From Klebsiella sp. BIGb0138 (GTDB lineage Bacteria > Pseudomonadota > Gammaproteobacteria > Enterobacterales > Enterobacteriaceae), in assembly GCF_004342285.1 (NCBI RefSeq), contig NZ_SMCV01000012.1, positions 106,430 to 170,429 of the forward strand: a DNA stretch of 64,000 bases, read 5' to 3'. The position numbers and the translations under genes are program-made. Under the pieces are notes generated by a model. That model did no database searches. It was not told the DNA's origin and worked only from the letters and a program-made list of their open reading frames with translations. Below are positions 1-9,980 of the stretch, piece by piece. The first letter of the stretch is position 1, and the number at the start of each line of letters is the position of its first letter.

Positions 1-25
1 TCTTCGCACATTACCCGCCGACGGA

Positions 26-60
26 CCGCGCCCCGCGAAGCTCGCGCTGGCGCGGATTTT
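26..60 (+). terminator. Hairpin ahead of paaX, possible terminator of the upstream gene
   Basis: CCGCGCC (26-32) pairs with GGCGCGG (49-55) and is followed by ATTTTCC. It lies between the left window edge and paaX and would fit the end of the preceding paa gene, which is outside the window. The T run is short, so this is a weak call. Confidence 0.4.
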
Positions 61-108
61 CCTGTGCTATGATTCAGAAAGGACAACAATAACAACGGAA
101 TGAATCAG

Positions 109-1050
109 ATGAGTAAACTCGATACTTTTATTCACCAGGCGGTAGAAGCGATGCCGATCAGCGGCACGTCGCTGATCGCCTCGCTGTACGGGGATTCACT
201 CCTGCAGCGCGGAGGGGAAGTGTGGCTGGGCAGCGTGGCCGCCCTGCTCGAAGGTCTGGGGTTTGGCGAACGCTTTGTCCGTACGGCGCTGTTTCGTCTC
301 AACAAAGAGGAGTGGCTGGATGTGGTGCGTATTGGCCGCCGCAGCTTCTATCGGTTGAGCGACAAAGGGCTGCGGCTGACCCGCCGCGCGGAGCATAAAA
401 TCTACCGCGCCAGCGCGCCGGAATGGGACGGGACCTGGCTGCTGCTGTTGTCGGAAGGGCTGGAGAAAAACCTGCTGGCGGAGGTCAAAAAACAGCTGCT
501 GTGGCAAGGCTTTGGCGCATTGGCTCCCAGCCTGCTGGCATCGCCGTCGCAAAAAATGGCCGACGTCCAGTCGCTGCTGCATGAGGCGGGGGTGGCGGAG
601 AACGTCATCTGCTTTGAGGCCCATTCGCCGCTGGCGCTTTCCCAGGCGGCGCTGCGCGCGCGGGTTGAAGAGTGCTGGCATTTAACGGAGCAGAACGCGA
701 TGTATGAAACCTTCATTGCGCTGTTCCGCCCGCTGCTGCCGCTGCTGCGCGAGGCGGATGCCGAAGAGTTCACTCCACAACGCTGCTTCCAGATTCAGCT
801 GCTGCTGATCCATTTCTATCGTCGCGTGGTGCTGAAAGATCCGCTGCTGCCGGAGGAGCTATTGCCGGCGCACTGGGCCGGACAGACCGCCCGCCAGCTG
901 TGTATCAATATTTACCAGCGGGTCGCGCCCGGCGCGCTGGCGTTCGTCAGCGAAAAAGGGGAAAGCTCGGTGGGGGAACTGCCCGCGCCGGGGCCGCTCT
1001 ATTTTCAGCGTTTTGGCGGTTTGCCAGGCGCATCGTATAAGGAGGCGTAA
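109..1050 (+). CDS. paaX: PaaX, phenylacetyl-CoA-responsive repressor of the paa genes
   Basis: A 313-residue protein that closely matches E. coli PaaX along its length. PaaX is a cytoplasmic repressor of the phenylacetate degradation operon, relieved by phenylacetyl-CoA. The N-terminal third (about residues 15-90, with the run [12 protein letters not shown]) is the winged-helix region; the rest is the effector and dimer part. An ATG exists at 100, but the one at 109 gives the conserved N-terminus MSKLDTFI and is preferred. The stop shares one base with the paaY start (TAATG), so the two are translationally coupled. In E. coli paaX and paaY also sit together at the end of the paa cluster. Confidence 0.95.
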   Translation: MSKLDTFIHQAVEAMPISGTSLIASLYGDSLLQRGGEVWLGSVAALLEGLGFGERFVRTALFRLNKEEWLDVVRIGRRSFYRLSDKGLRLTRRAEHKIYRASAPEWDGTWLLLLSEGLEKNLLAEVKKQLLWQGFGALAPSLLASPSQKMADVQSLLHEAGVAENVICFEAHSPLALSQAALRARVEECWHLTEQNAMYETFIALFRPLLPLLREADAEEFTPQRCFQIQLLLIHFYRRVVLKDPLLPEELLPAHWAGQTARQLCINIYQRVAPGALAFVSEKGESSVGELPAPGPLYFQRFGGLPGASYKEA

Positions 1051-1646
1051 TGCCGATTTATCAGATTGATGGAATGACCCCGGTGGTACCGGATGAAAGC
1101 TATGTGCACCCGACGGCGGTGCTGATCGGCGATGTGATCCTCGGTAAAGGGGTGTATGTCGGTCCGAACGCCAGCCTGCGCGGCGATTTTGGCCGTATTG
1201 TGGTGAAAGACGGGGCTAACATTCAGGATAACTGCGTGATGCACGGCTTCCCCGGTCAGGATACGGTGGTGGAAGAGGACGGGCATATCGGCCACGGCGC
1301 CATCCTTCACGGCTGCGTGATCGGCCGCAATGCGCTGGTTGGCATGAGCGCGGTAATTATCGACGGTGCAACCATCGGGGAGAACAGCATCGTGGGGGCA
1401 TCGGCATTCGTGAAAGCGAAAGCGGAGATGCCGGCGAACCATTTGATTGTCGGCAGCCCGGCAAAAGCTATCCGCACGTTGAGCGAGCAGGAGATGGCGT
1501 GGAAAAAGCAGGGGACGCGGGAATATCAGGTGCTGGTTGAGCGCTGCAGGCAGACGCTGCATCAGGTGGAGCCGCTGAAAGAGGTGGAAGCGCAGAGAAA
1601 ACGTCTGGAGTTTGATGAGCACCTGCGACCGAAATCGCAGGTGTAA
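1050..1646 (+). CDS. paaY: PaaY, hexapeptide-repeat thioesterase of phenylacetate catabolism
   Basis: 198 residues with the spaced V/I-G-x-x repeats of a left-handed beta-helix (for example [26 protein letters not shown]) and the His-rich face ([14 protein letters not shown]) that binds metal in gamma-carbonic-anhydrase-like proteins. The family is known as PaaY; E. coli PaaY acts as a thioesterase that hydrolyses dead-end CoA adducts of the pathway. The start overlaps the paaX stop by one base and the SD GGAGG lies in the end of paaX. The last helical part is charged and coiled-coil-like. The hairpin ACCTGCGA/TCGCAGGT lies over the final codons. Confidence 0.93.
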   Translation: MPIYQIDGMTPVVPDESYVHPTAVLIGDVILGKGVYVGPNASLRGDFGRIVVKDGANIQDNCVMHGFPGQDTVVEEDGHIGHGAILHGCVIGRNALVGMSAVIIDGATIGENSIVGASAFVKAKAEMPANHLIVGSPAKAIRTLSEQEMAWKKQGTREYQVLVERCRQTLHQVEPLKEVEAQRKRLEFDEHLRPKSQV

Positions 1647-1690
1647 CGTTCTGTCACGAGCGTCGCCGGCTAAGCGTAGCGCCAGCCGGC
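1621..1690. terminator. Two hairpins between convergent paaY and azoR
   Basis: ACCTGCGA (1621-1628) pairs with TCGCAGGT (1635-1642) right at the paaY stop codon, and GCCGGCT (1665-1671) pairs with AGCCGGC (1684-1690) in the short gap before the azoR stop. Neither is followed by a T run on either strand. They may slow or end convergent transcription, but intrinsic termination is not proven by sequence. Confidence 0.4.
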
Positions 1691-1707
1691 TATCGGCCCG
1701 TTGGCGA

Positions 1708-2472
<765 letters not shown>

Positions 2473-2514
2473 TCAAAAGAGATTTTTCCCGGCAGTGCGC
2501 TGCCCGATAACGCT

Positions 2515-5500
2515 ATGACAGAACAACAAATGTTCACCTTCTCTCAGCTATTCCAACAGCTTGACGGCCTGATGCTGCGCGACCGATCGCGCTTTTCCCG
2601 GCGCCTGCACGGCGCGAAGAAGGTTAAAAATCCTGAAGCCCAGCAGGCCATTCTTCAGGAGATGGCGCAAGAGATCGAACAAGCCGCAGGGAGAGTCCTG
2701 CTGCGCGAAGCCTCGCGCCCGATGATTACCTACCCGGAAAATCTGCCGGTCAGCCAGAAAAAAGATGAGATTTTGCAGGCGGTTCGCGACCATCAGGTGG
2801 TGATCGTGGCGGGGGAGACCGGCTCCGGTAAAACCACCCAGCTGCCGAAAATCTGCATGGAGCTGGGGCGCGGGGTAAAAGGGCTGATCGGCCATACCCA
2901 GCCGCGTCGTCTGGCGGCGCGCACCGTGGCTAACCGTATCGCCGAAGAGCTGCAAAGCGAGCCGGGCGGCTGCATCGGCTATAAAGTCCGTTTTAGCGAC
3001 CACGTTAGCGACAACACGATGGTCAAGCTGATGACCGACGGTATTCTGCTGGCGGAAATCCAGCAGGACCGGCTGCTGATGCAGTACGACACCATCATTA
3101 TCGATGAAGCGCACGAACGCAGCCTGAATATCGATTTCCTGCTCGGCTATCTGCGCGAACTGCTGCCTAAGCGCCCGGATTTGAAAGTGATTATCACCTC
3201 GGCGACGATCGACCCGCAACGTTTCTCGCGCCACTTTAACCATGCGCCGATTATCGAAGTGTCGGGCCGCACCTATCCGGTGGAGGTCCGCTACCGGCCG
3301 ATTGTCGAAGAGGCCGATGATACCGAACGCGATCAGCTGCAGGCGATTTTCGACGCGGTGGATGAGCTGGGCCGTGAAAGCCCGGGCGATATCCTGATCT
3401 TTATGAGCGGCGAGCGTGAAATTCGCGATACCGCCGATGCGCTGAATAAGCTCAATCTGCGTCATACCGAAATCCTGCCGCTGTATGCGCGGCTGTCGAA
3501 CAGCGAACAGAACCGCGTTTTCCAGTCCCACAGCGGGCGGCGTATCGTGCTGGCGACCAACGTTGCCGAAACCTCGTTGACCGTTCCGGGCATTAAGTAC
3601 GTGATTGACCCCGGGACCGCGCGCATCAGCCGTTACAGCTACCGTACCAAGGTACAGCGCCTGCCGATCGAGCCGGTGTCCCAGGCTTCCGCCAACCAGC
3701 GTAAAGGGCGCTGCGGGCGTGTTTCCGAAGGGATCTGTATTCGTCTCTATTCGGAAGATGATTTCCTGTCGCGCCCGCAATTTACCGATCCGGAAATTCT
3801 GCGTACCAACCTGGCGTCGGTGATTCTGCAGATGACCGCCCTCGGACTGGGGGATATCGCCGCTTTTCCGTTCGTCGAAGCGCCGGATAAGCGCAATATC
3901 CAGGACGGCGTGCGTCTGCTCGAGGAGCTGGGGGCGATTACCACCGACGCGCAGCAGACCGCCTACAAGCTGACGCCGATGGGCCGTCAGCTCAGCCAGC
4001 TGCCGGTTGACCCGCGCCTGGCGCGGATGGTGCTGGAAGCGCAAAAACACGGCTGCGTGCGTGAGGCGATGATCATCACCTCGGCGCTGTCGATTCAGGA
4101 TCCGCGCGAACGCCCGATGGACAAGCAGCAGGCGTCGGATGAGAAACACCGCCGCTTCCACGATAAAGAATCCGACTTCCTCGCGTTTGTTAATTTGTGG
4201 AACTACCTCGGGGAGCAGCAAAAAGCGCTCTCCTCGAACCAGTTCCGTCGCCAGTGCCGTACCGATTTCCTCAACTATCTGCGGGTGCGCGAATGGCAGG
4301 ATATCTATACCCAGCTGCGCCAGGTGGTGAAAGAGCTGGGACTGCCGATTAACAGCCAGCCGGCGGAATATCGCGAAATCCACACCGCGCTGCTGACCGG
4401 TCTGCTGTCGCATATCGGGATGAAGGATAACGATAAGCAGGAGTTTACCGGGGCGCGCAATGCGCGCTTCTCGATCTTCCCGGGTTCCGGTTTATTCAAA
4501 AAGCCGCCGAAGTGGACGATGGTGGCTGAACTGGTCGAAACCAGCCGTCTGTGGGGGCGCATTGCCGCCCGCATCGATCCGGAATGGGTCGAGCCGGTCG
4601 CCCAGCATCTGATAAAGCGTTCCTGGAGCGAACCGCACTGGGAACGGGCGCAGGGGGCGGTGATGGCCACCGAGAAAGTGACGCTCTACGGCCTGCCGAT
4701 CGTCGCCGCCCGTAAAGTGAACTACAGCCAGATTGACCCGGCGCTGTGCCGCGAGCTGTTTATCCGCCACGCGCTGGTGGAGGGCGACTGGCAGACGCGT
4801 CACGTCTTCTTCCGCGACAACCTCAGGCTGCGCGCCGAAATTGAAGAGCTGGAACATAAATCGCGCCGCCGCGACATTCTGGTGGACGACGATACCCTGT
4901 TCGAGTTCTACGACCAGCGCATCAGCCATGACGTTATTTCCGCGCGTCACTTTGATAAATGGTGGAAACTGGCCAGCCGCGACACGCCGGATCTGCTCAA
5001 CTTTGAAAAGAGCATGCTGATCAAAGAGGGGGCGGAGCAGGTCAGCAAGCTGGACTATCCGAACTTCTGGCATCAGGGCAACCTGAAGCTGCGGCTGACC
5101 TATCAGTTTGAACCGGGCGCCGACGCCGACGGAGTGACGGTACATATCCCGCTGCCGCTGCTTAATCAGGTTGAAGAGGCCGGGTTTGAATGGCAAATCC
5201 CCGGTCTGCGTCGTGAACTGATTATTGCGTTGATTAAGTCGCTGCCAAAACCGGTACGGCGTAATTTCGTGCCGGCGCCGAACTACGCCGAGGCGTTTTT
5301 AGGCCGCGCCGCGCCGCTGGAGCTGCCGCTGCTGGATTCGCTGGAGCGTGAGCTGCGCCGGATGAGCGGAGTGACCATCGACCGCGAAGCCTGGCAGTGG
5401 GATCAGGTGCCCGATCATCTGAAAATCACCTTCCGGGTAGTGGATGATAAGAACAAGAAGCTGGCGGAAGGACGCTCGTTACAGGAGTTAAAAGATACGC

Positions 5501-6417
5501 TGAAAGGCAAAGTGCAGGAGACGCTCTCTGCGGTGGCCGATGATGGTATTGAGCAGAGCGGTCTGCATATCTGGAGTTTTGGTCAGCTTCCGCAAAGCTA
5601 CGAGCAGAAACGCGGGAACTACAAAGTGAAGGCCTGGCCGGCGCTGGTGGACGAACGTGACAGTGTCGCGATCAGGCTGTTCGATAATCAGCTCGAACAG
5701 CAGCAGGCGATGTGGCAGGGCTTACGCCGTTTACTGCTGCTGAACATCCCGTCGCCGATCAAGTATCTGCACGAGAAGCTGCCGAACAAGGCCAAGCTGG
5801 GGCTCTATTTTAACCCGTATGGCAAGGTGCTGGATCTGATCGATGACTGCATCTCCTGCGGCGTGGATAAGCTGATTGATGAAGCGGGCGGCCCGGTGTG
5901 GAGCGCAGAGGGCTTTACGCAGCTGCACGACAAGGTGCGCGCCGAACTCAACGATACGGTGGTGGAGATTGCCAAACAGGTCGAACAGATCCTCACCGCG
6001 GTGTTCAATATCAATAAACGGCTGAAAGGGCGCGTGGATATGACCATGGCGCTGGGGCTGTCGGATGTCAAAGCGCAGATGAGCGGCCTGGTCTATCGCG
6101 GCTTCGTGACCGGCAACGGCTTCCGCCGTCTCGGCGATACCCTGCGTTATCTGCAGGCGATCGAAAAGCGGCTGGAAAAGATGGCGATTGATCCGCACCG
6201 CGATCGGGCGCAGATGTTGAAAGTGGAGAGCGTGCAGCAGGCCTGGCAGCAGTGGCTGAATAAGCTGCCGCCGGGGCGTCGCGGCGATGACGATGTGCAG
6301 GAGATCCGCTGGATGATCGAGGAGCTGCGCGTCAGCTACTTCGCCCAGCAGCTGGGGACGCCGCATCCGGTGTCCGATAAGCGCATCGTGCAGGCGATGG
6401 AGCAGATCGTCGCCTGA
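2515..6417 (+). CDS. hrpA: HrpA, DEAH-box ATP-dependent RNA helicase
   Basis: 1300 residues, exactly the length of E. coli HrpA. Walker A GETGSGKT is at residues 100-107 and the DEAH box at 197-200; SAT (motif III) and the QRKGRCGR motif VI follow, then the ratchet/OB region and the long HrpA-specific C-terminal domain. HrpA has been linked to mRNA processing and, more recently, to rescue of stalled or collided ribosomes. The ATG at 2515 is used because it gives MTEQQ as in E. coli; the frame is open upstream to 2353 without conservation. hrpA sits next to azoR as in E. coli, but here the next E. coli neighbour, ydcF, lies 15 kb away. Confidence 0.96.
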   Translation: MTEQQMFTFSQLFQQLDGLMLRDRSRFSRRLHGAKKVKNPEAQQAILQEMAQEIEQAAGRVLLREASRPMITYPENLPVSQKKDEILQAVRDHQVVIVAGETGSGKTTQLPKICMELGRGVKGLIGHTQPRRLAARTVANRIAEELQSEPGGCIGYKVRFSDHVSDNTMVKLMTDGILLAEIQQDRLLMQYDTIIIDEAHERSLNIDFLLGYLRELLPKRPDLKVIITSATIDPQRFSRHFNHAPIIEVSGRTYPVEVRYRPIVEEADDTERDQLQAIFDAVDELGRESPGDILIFMSGEREIRDTADALNKLNLRHTEILPLYARLSNSEQNRVFQSHSGRRIVLATNVAETSLTVPGIKYVIDPGTARISRYSYRTKVQRLPIEPVSQASANQRKGRCGRVSEGICIRLYSEDDFLSRPQFTDPEILRTNLASVILQMTALGLGDIAAFPFVEAPDKRNIQDGVRLLEELGAITTDAQQTAYKLTPMGRQLSQLPVDPRLARMVLEAQKHGCVREAMIITSALSIQDPRERPMDKQQASDEKHRRFHDKESDFLAFVNLWNYLGEQQKALSSNQFRRQCRTDFLNYLRVREWQDIYTQLRQVVKELGLPINSQPAEYREIHTALLTGLLSHIGMKDNDKQEFTGARNARFSIFPGSGLFKKPPKWTMVAELVETSRLWGRIAARIDPEWVEPVAQHLIKRSWSEPHWERAQGAVMATEKVTLYGLPIVAARKVNYSQIDPALCRELFIRHALVEGDWQTRHVFFRDNLRLRAEIEELEHKSRRRDILVDDDTLFEFYDQRISHDVISARHFDKWWKLASRDTPDLLNFEKSMLIKEGAEQVSKLDYPNFWHQGNLKLRLTYQFEPGADADGVTVHIPLPLLNQVEEAGFEWQIPGLRRELIIALIKSLPKPVRRNFVPAPNYAEAFLGRAAPLELPLLDSLERELRRMSGVTIDREAWQWDQVPDHLKITFRVVDDKNKKLAEGRSLQELKDTLKGKVQETLSAVADDGIEQSGLHIWSFGQLPQSYEQKRGNYKVKAWPALVDERDSVAIRLFDNQLEQQQAMWQGLRRLLLLNIPSPIKYLHEKLPNKAKLGLYFNPYGKVLDLIDDCISCGVDKLIDEAGGPVWSAEGFTQLHDKVRAELNDTVVEIAKQVEQILTAVFNINKRLKGRVDMTMALGLSDVKAQMSGLVYRGFVTGNGFRRLGDTLRYLQAIEKRLEKMAIDPHRDRAQMLKVESVQQAWQQWLNKLPPGRRGDDDVQEIRWMIEELRVSYFAQQLGTPHPVSDKRIVQAMEQIVA

Positions 6418-6815
6418 TCGGCGGGCTGATGGTCGTTTTAGGGTGGTTTGGGCGAATAAGCGCGTTGGCTGCTCGTGGCATGGATATTCCGTCCAGTTTC
6501 GTGGAATATTCCGTTCACGGTAAATCTGGCGCTATTCTCAAACCCGCTGCGGGTGAACGGCTCGGGGGGCGTTTCGCTCGCCCCCCGTGGCCCCCGGCAT
6601 GGCGCTGAAAACTGCCGCTGCGCGGTACGCTCCACTCCGGCTTCATCTGGCGGACCGGGCAGGACTCGACGTCCCTGTCTCGACCTGTCTCTCTGGCCGC
6701 CAGTCCTGGATGCGCGCCTGCGTTCCCGCCAGTTTTCTTGATGCGCCTTAACCCCCGCGCTGCCAACCCGTGGCAATCACGGCGATCCATCAGCCAGGCC
6801 CGACCCGCACAAAAG
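6418..6815. other. Gene-free 398-base stretch between hrpA and the methyltransferase gene
   Basis: No convincing gene. Seen in it: a 9-base direct repeat ATATTCCGT at 6484-6492 and 6506-6514, 22 bases apart; a perfect 9-bp hairpin CGGGGGGCG / CGCCCCCCG with a 7-base loop near 6567-6591; and long C-rich runs. Several overlapping reading frames of about 90-110 codons exist here on both strands, but they are Arg/Pro/Gly-rich, lack ribosome binding sites and resemble no family I know. Confidence 0.5.
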
Positions 6816-7475
6816 CTACCCGTTGACCCACGCCAGCGTAAATCCATCCCAGCCCTTGCTGCCCACCGTCTGCAGCGCCGTCACCGTCAGGCGCGGATCG
6901 CTGCCCATCATCTCAATAAACCGCCGCACGCCCTGGACTCGCTCATCGGCGCTGTGCGGATTGGTCACTTCCCCATCCCGCACCACGTTATCGCCGATAA
7001 TCAGCGTTCCCGGGCGGGAGTAGCGCAGCGCCCACTGCAGATAGTGCGGGTTGTTGGGCTTATCGGCATCGATAAAAATCAGATCAAACGCGGGGCGATC
7101 GCCGAGGCTCTCAAGGGTTGCCAGCGCCGGACCTTCGCGCAGCGTGACCCGATCGCCCACGCCCGCCAGCTGAAGATTCTGCCGCGCGATCTGCGCATGG
7201 TGCGGGTCGGCTTCCAGGGTCAGCAGCTCGCCGTCCGGCGGCAGCTCGCGCGCCATCCAGATGGTGCTATAGCCGCCGAGCGTGCCGATCTCCAGCACCC
7301 GCCGGGCGCGGGTGATGCGCACCAGCAGCGCCAGAAACTGGCCCTGGTTGGCGGCAACGTCATAGGCCGGAAGGCCGGCGCGCTGGTTATTCTCCAGCAC
7401 CTGCTGCAAGAGCGGGTCGGACGGGATCAGCGATTCAACAAGATAACTATCTACAGCAGACCATTGTTGTTGCAT
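6816..7475 (-). CDS. Class I SAM-dependent O-methyltransferase (Methyltransf_3 family)
   Basis: 219 residues. The SAM-binding motif EIGTLGGYS is at 62-70, the acidic motif LEADP at 87-91, and the catalytic-metal motif FIDADK at 134-139, as in catechol/caffeoyl-CoA type O-methyltransferases that need a divalent cation. The cap region before residue 55 matches the family, and the length is typical. It starts 15 bases after the stop of the outer-membrane factor gene and is the last cistron of the marR-pump operon, so it may methylate a phenolic or catechol compound that is also exported. The substrate cannot be told from sequence. Confidence 0.85.
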   Translation of the reverse strand: MQQQWSAVDSYLVESLIPSDPLLQQVLENNQRAGLPAYDVAANQGQFLALLVRITRARRVLEIGTLGGYSTIWMARELPPDGELLTLEADPHHAQIARQNLQLAGVGDRVTLREGPALATLESLGDRPAFDLIFIDADKPNNPHYLQWALRYSRPGTLIIGDNVVRDGEVTNPHSADERVQGVRRFIEMMGSDPRLTVTALQTVGSKGWDGFTLAWVNG

Positions 7476-7490
7476 GCAAAATTTCCTGTA

Positions 7491-8873
7491 TTACATCCCT
7501 GATGAATCAGACCAGCCGCCTCCCAGCGACCGGTATAAATCCACCTGCGCCAGCAGCAGATTGTTCTTCACCTGGACAACGCTAATCTGCGTCGCGTAGA
7601 GGGTTCGTTGGGCGTCCAGTACGTCAAGATAAGAGGAGTAACCGTTGCGGTAGCGATTCTGCGCAATGCGCAGGGTTTCCTGCGCCACCGCCTGTTGACT
7701 CAGCAGTTCATCTAGCTGCTCGCCATAGCGGGTGATGGCATCAAGACTGTCATTGACCTCTTTAAACGCGCCGCGCACCGTTTTCTCATAACCGTACAGC
7801 GCCTGGTTGCGCTGCGCCATTGCCACATCCACCTGGGCGTTCAGCGCCTGGCGGTTGAGCAGCGGCGCGAGAATACTGCCGCCGAGACTCCACAGCCGCA
7901 GCGGGTTATCGAGCAGATCCGGCAGCGTGCGGTCCTGCAGGCTGCCGGTGGCGGTCAAATTGATCGACGGCAGCAGCTGCGCCTGCGATGAGGCGAGAGT
8001 GGCATCGGCGGCGATCAGCTGCCGCTGGGCCTGGGCGATATCCGGACGGCGGTTGAGCAGCGTGGAAGGCAGCTGTGAAGGCAACCCCAGCGGCGTCAGC
8101 CGGGCGAAAGCTTGCCGCTTCACCGTCCCCGGGTTGCTGCCGAGCAGGATGCTCAGGGCGTTTTCCTGCTCGGCGATCTGGTGCTGTAAGAGCGGGATCT
8201 GCGAACGGGTCGCACGCAGCTCGGAGTCGGACTGCATCAGCTCAAGGCGCGAGGTATAGCCGGTCTCAAACTGGCGTTTAGCCATATTGTAGGCATCTTC
8301 GCGGGATTTCAGCGTCTGCTGAGTGACCCGCAGCTGCTCATCCAGCGAGAGCAGGGTCAGATAACCGGCGGCCACCGAGGTGGCGACGGTGAGATCAGCG
8401 GCGGCGGCGGCGGCCTTTTGCGCCGCAAGGCTGGCCTGCGCGGCGCTGGCGGCGCTGCGGTTCGCCCCCCAGAGATCCACATCATAGCTGGCGGTTAGCG
8501 CGCCTTTATAGACCGTACTGTGAACGGGCAGACCGGTTACGGCGGATTGGCTGCGGGCGCGGGTCCCGGTCAACCCGGCATCCAGCGAGGGGAACAGGCT
8601 ACTGTCGGCGGCGTAGGCCCGGGCCTGGTATTCATTCACCCGTTCGCGGGCGATCAGCACATCGCTGTTATAACGCAGCGCCTGGTCAACGTACTGATTG
8701 AGGGTGCTGTCGTGAAAATTACGCCACCATACGCTCTCCGCCGGGCTGGCTGGCCCGATACCGGCGCGCCAGGCGGCAGGAATTTGCAGTGACGGTTGCG
8801 CACGCTGAACGTCCGCCGACTGACAGCCGATCAGCGCGAGAGCCAGGGCGAGGGTGAGCGGGCGAATCATCAT
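7491..8873 (-). CDS. Outer membrane efflux lipoprotein, NodT/OprM type (TolC-like channel)
   Basis: 460 residues. The N-terminus has a lipoprotein signal ending in LIGC with Cys17 as the lipidated residue, then the two OEP repeats with long alternating helices (residues about 60-260 and 270-450) typical of RND/MFS partner channels. It would form the outer-membrane trimer of a tripartite pump with the adaptor and MFS protein encoded upstream. Tandem ATG codons (8873 and 8870) overlap the stop of the adaptor gene (TGATG), so translation is coupled. It resembles MdtP/OprM-like lipoproteins, but I do not assign a symbol. Confidence 0.9.
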   Translation of the reverse strand: MMIRPLTLALALALIGCQSADVQRAQPSLQIPAAWRAGIGPASPAESVWWRNFHDSTLNQYVDQALRYNSDVLIARERVNEYQARAYAADSSLFPSLDAGLTGTRARSQSAVTGLPVHSTVYKGALTASYDVDLWGANRSAASAAQASLAAQKAAAAAADLTVATSVAAGYLTLLSLDEQLRVTQQTLKSREDAYNMAKRQFETGYTSRLELMQSDSELRATRSQIPLLQHQIAEQENALSILLGSNPGTVKRQAFARLTPLGLPSQLPSTLLNRRPDIAQAQRQLIAADATLASSQAQLLPSINLTATGSLQDRTLPDLLDNPLRLWSLGGSILAPLLNRQALNAQVDVAMAQRNQALYGYEKTVRGAFKEVNDSLDAITRYGEQLDELLSQQAVAQETLRIAQNRYRNGYSSYLDVLDAQRTLYATQISVVQVKNNLLLAQVDLYRSLGGGWSDSSGM

Positions 8874-9952
8874 TTTTCCCCCTCGCGGGTGTCGATGGTC
8901 ACCTGTACTGACATCCCCGGACTCAGGCGCTGGCTGTTTTTCTGCCCGTCATCGACGGCGATGCGCACCGGAATGCGCTGGGCGATTTTGACAAAGTTGC
9001 CGGTGGCGTTATCCGGTGAGATAGCGCTAAATTCGACGCCGGTCGCCGGGGAGATACTCTGCACGGTGCCGCTGAACTTTTCGCCGTTCAGCGCATCGAC
9101 GGTAAAGGTCACGGCCTGGCCGAGACGGATCTCCGCCAGCTGGGTTTCTTTCATATTGGCGATGACCCAATGCTGCGGCGGCACCAGCGAGGTTAAATGG
9201 GTACCGGCGCTGACGTAGGCGCCGAGACGCACCGAGATCTGCCCCAGTTGACCGGTCGTGGGGGCGACAATCCGGGTATTTTGTAGATCGATCTCCGCCA
9301 GCTCCAGCGCGGCTTTGGCGCTGGCGACGTCCGCCTCCAGCGCATCGCGGTTGACGATCGTCGACTGCAGATCCTGGCGCGACATGTCCAGCGTTGCTTT
9401 TGCCTGCGCGATATCGGCGGTGCCTTGCGCCGCGCTGGCGCGTGCGGAGTCGCGTTCGCGAATCGACAGTGAACCGTCGGCGGTTAACTCCTGGACCCGT
9501 TTTAAATCCGCCTGGGTCTTCTGGTTCTGCGCGCGGGCGTTTTGCAGCGCGGCCTCGTTGCGGATAATCACCGCCTCGGCGCTTTTACGCTGCTGAAGGT
9601 TGTTCTTCAACGCCGCTTCTTTCATCGCAAGCGTAGCCTGCGCCTGATGAACGCGCTGTTTATAGATCCGGTCATCAATCTGGAACAGCACCTGTCCCGG
9701 TTTGACGTTATCAAAATCCTGCACGTTGACGGCGGTCACATACCCGCTGACCTGAGGGCTGATAAACGTGGTCTGCCCGCGCACATAGGCGTTATCGGTG
9801 AACTGGCTGTGCCGGGTAAACGGCGGCAGCTGCCAGGCGTACAAAATGACCAGTACGCCGAGAAGGCCGATGGCGGCGGCGCTAAAAATGGATACCACGC
9901 GGATATTATTTCGGGTATTGGCCTGTTGCCTGGCCGCATCCTGCTGACTCAT
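8870..9952 (-). CDS. HlyD/EmrA-family periplasmic adaptor of an MFS efflux pump
   Basis: 360 residues. One N-terminal membrane span (about residues 15-40, rich in Ala/Leu/Ile) is followed by a biotinyl-lipoyl half-motif (TFISPQVSGYVTAVNV), a long coiled-coil hairpin (about 90-210), the second lipoyl half and a beta-barrel domain (IVAPTTGQLGQISVR), the EmrA-type order. The ATG at 9952 is preferred over the frame opening at 10000 because GGAG lies just upstream and the longer start would run into the MFS gene. It links the MFS protein in the inner membrane to the outer membrane channel encoded next. Confidence 0.9.
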   Translation of the reverse strand: MSQQDAARQQANTRNNIRVVSIFSAAAIGLLGVLVILYAWQLPPFTRHSQFTDNAYVRGQTTFISPQVSGYVTAVNVQDFDNVKPGQVLFQIDDRIYKQRVHQAQATLAMKEAALKNNLQQRKSAEAVIIRNEAALQNARAQNQKTQADLKRVQELTADGSLSIRERDSARASAAQGTADIAQAKATLDMSRQDLQSTIVNRDALEADVASAKAALELAEIDLQNTRIVAPTTGQLGQISVRLGAYVSAGTHLTSLVPPQHWVIANMKETQLAEIRLGQAVTFTVDALNGEKFSGTVQSISPATGVEFSAISPDNATGNFVKIAQRIPVRIAVDDGQKNSQRLSPGMSVQVTIDTREGEK

Positions 9953-9980
9953 AACGACTCCAGAGTAAAAATTGTAATTG

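Noticed and set aside
2548..4413. 621-codon open frame antisense to hrpA
   Set aside because: It lies wholly opposite a strongly conserved gene, has Arg/His/Gln-rich composition typical of the antisense of GC-rich DNA, and no ribosome site or family.
6438..6847. Several 90-110 codon frames in the gap after hrpA
   Set aside because: Frames overlap on both strands, have low-complexity Arg/Pro/Gly composition and no ribosome sites.
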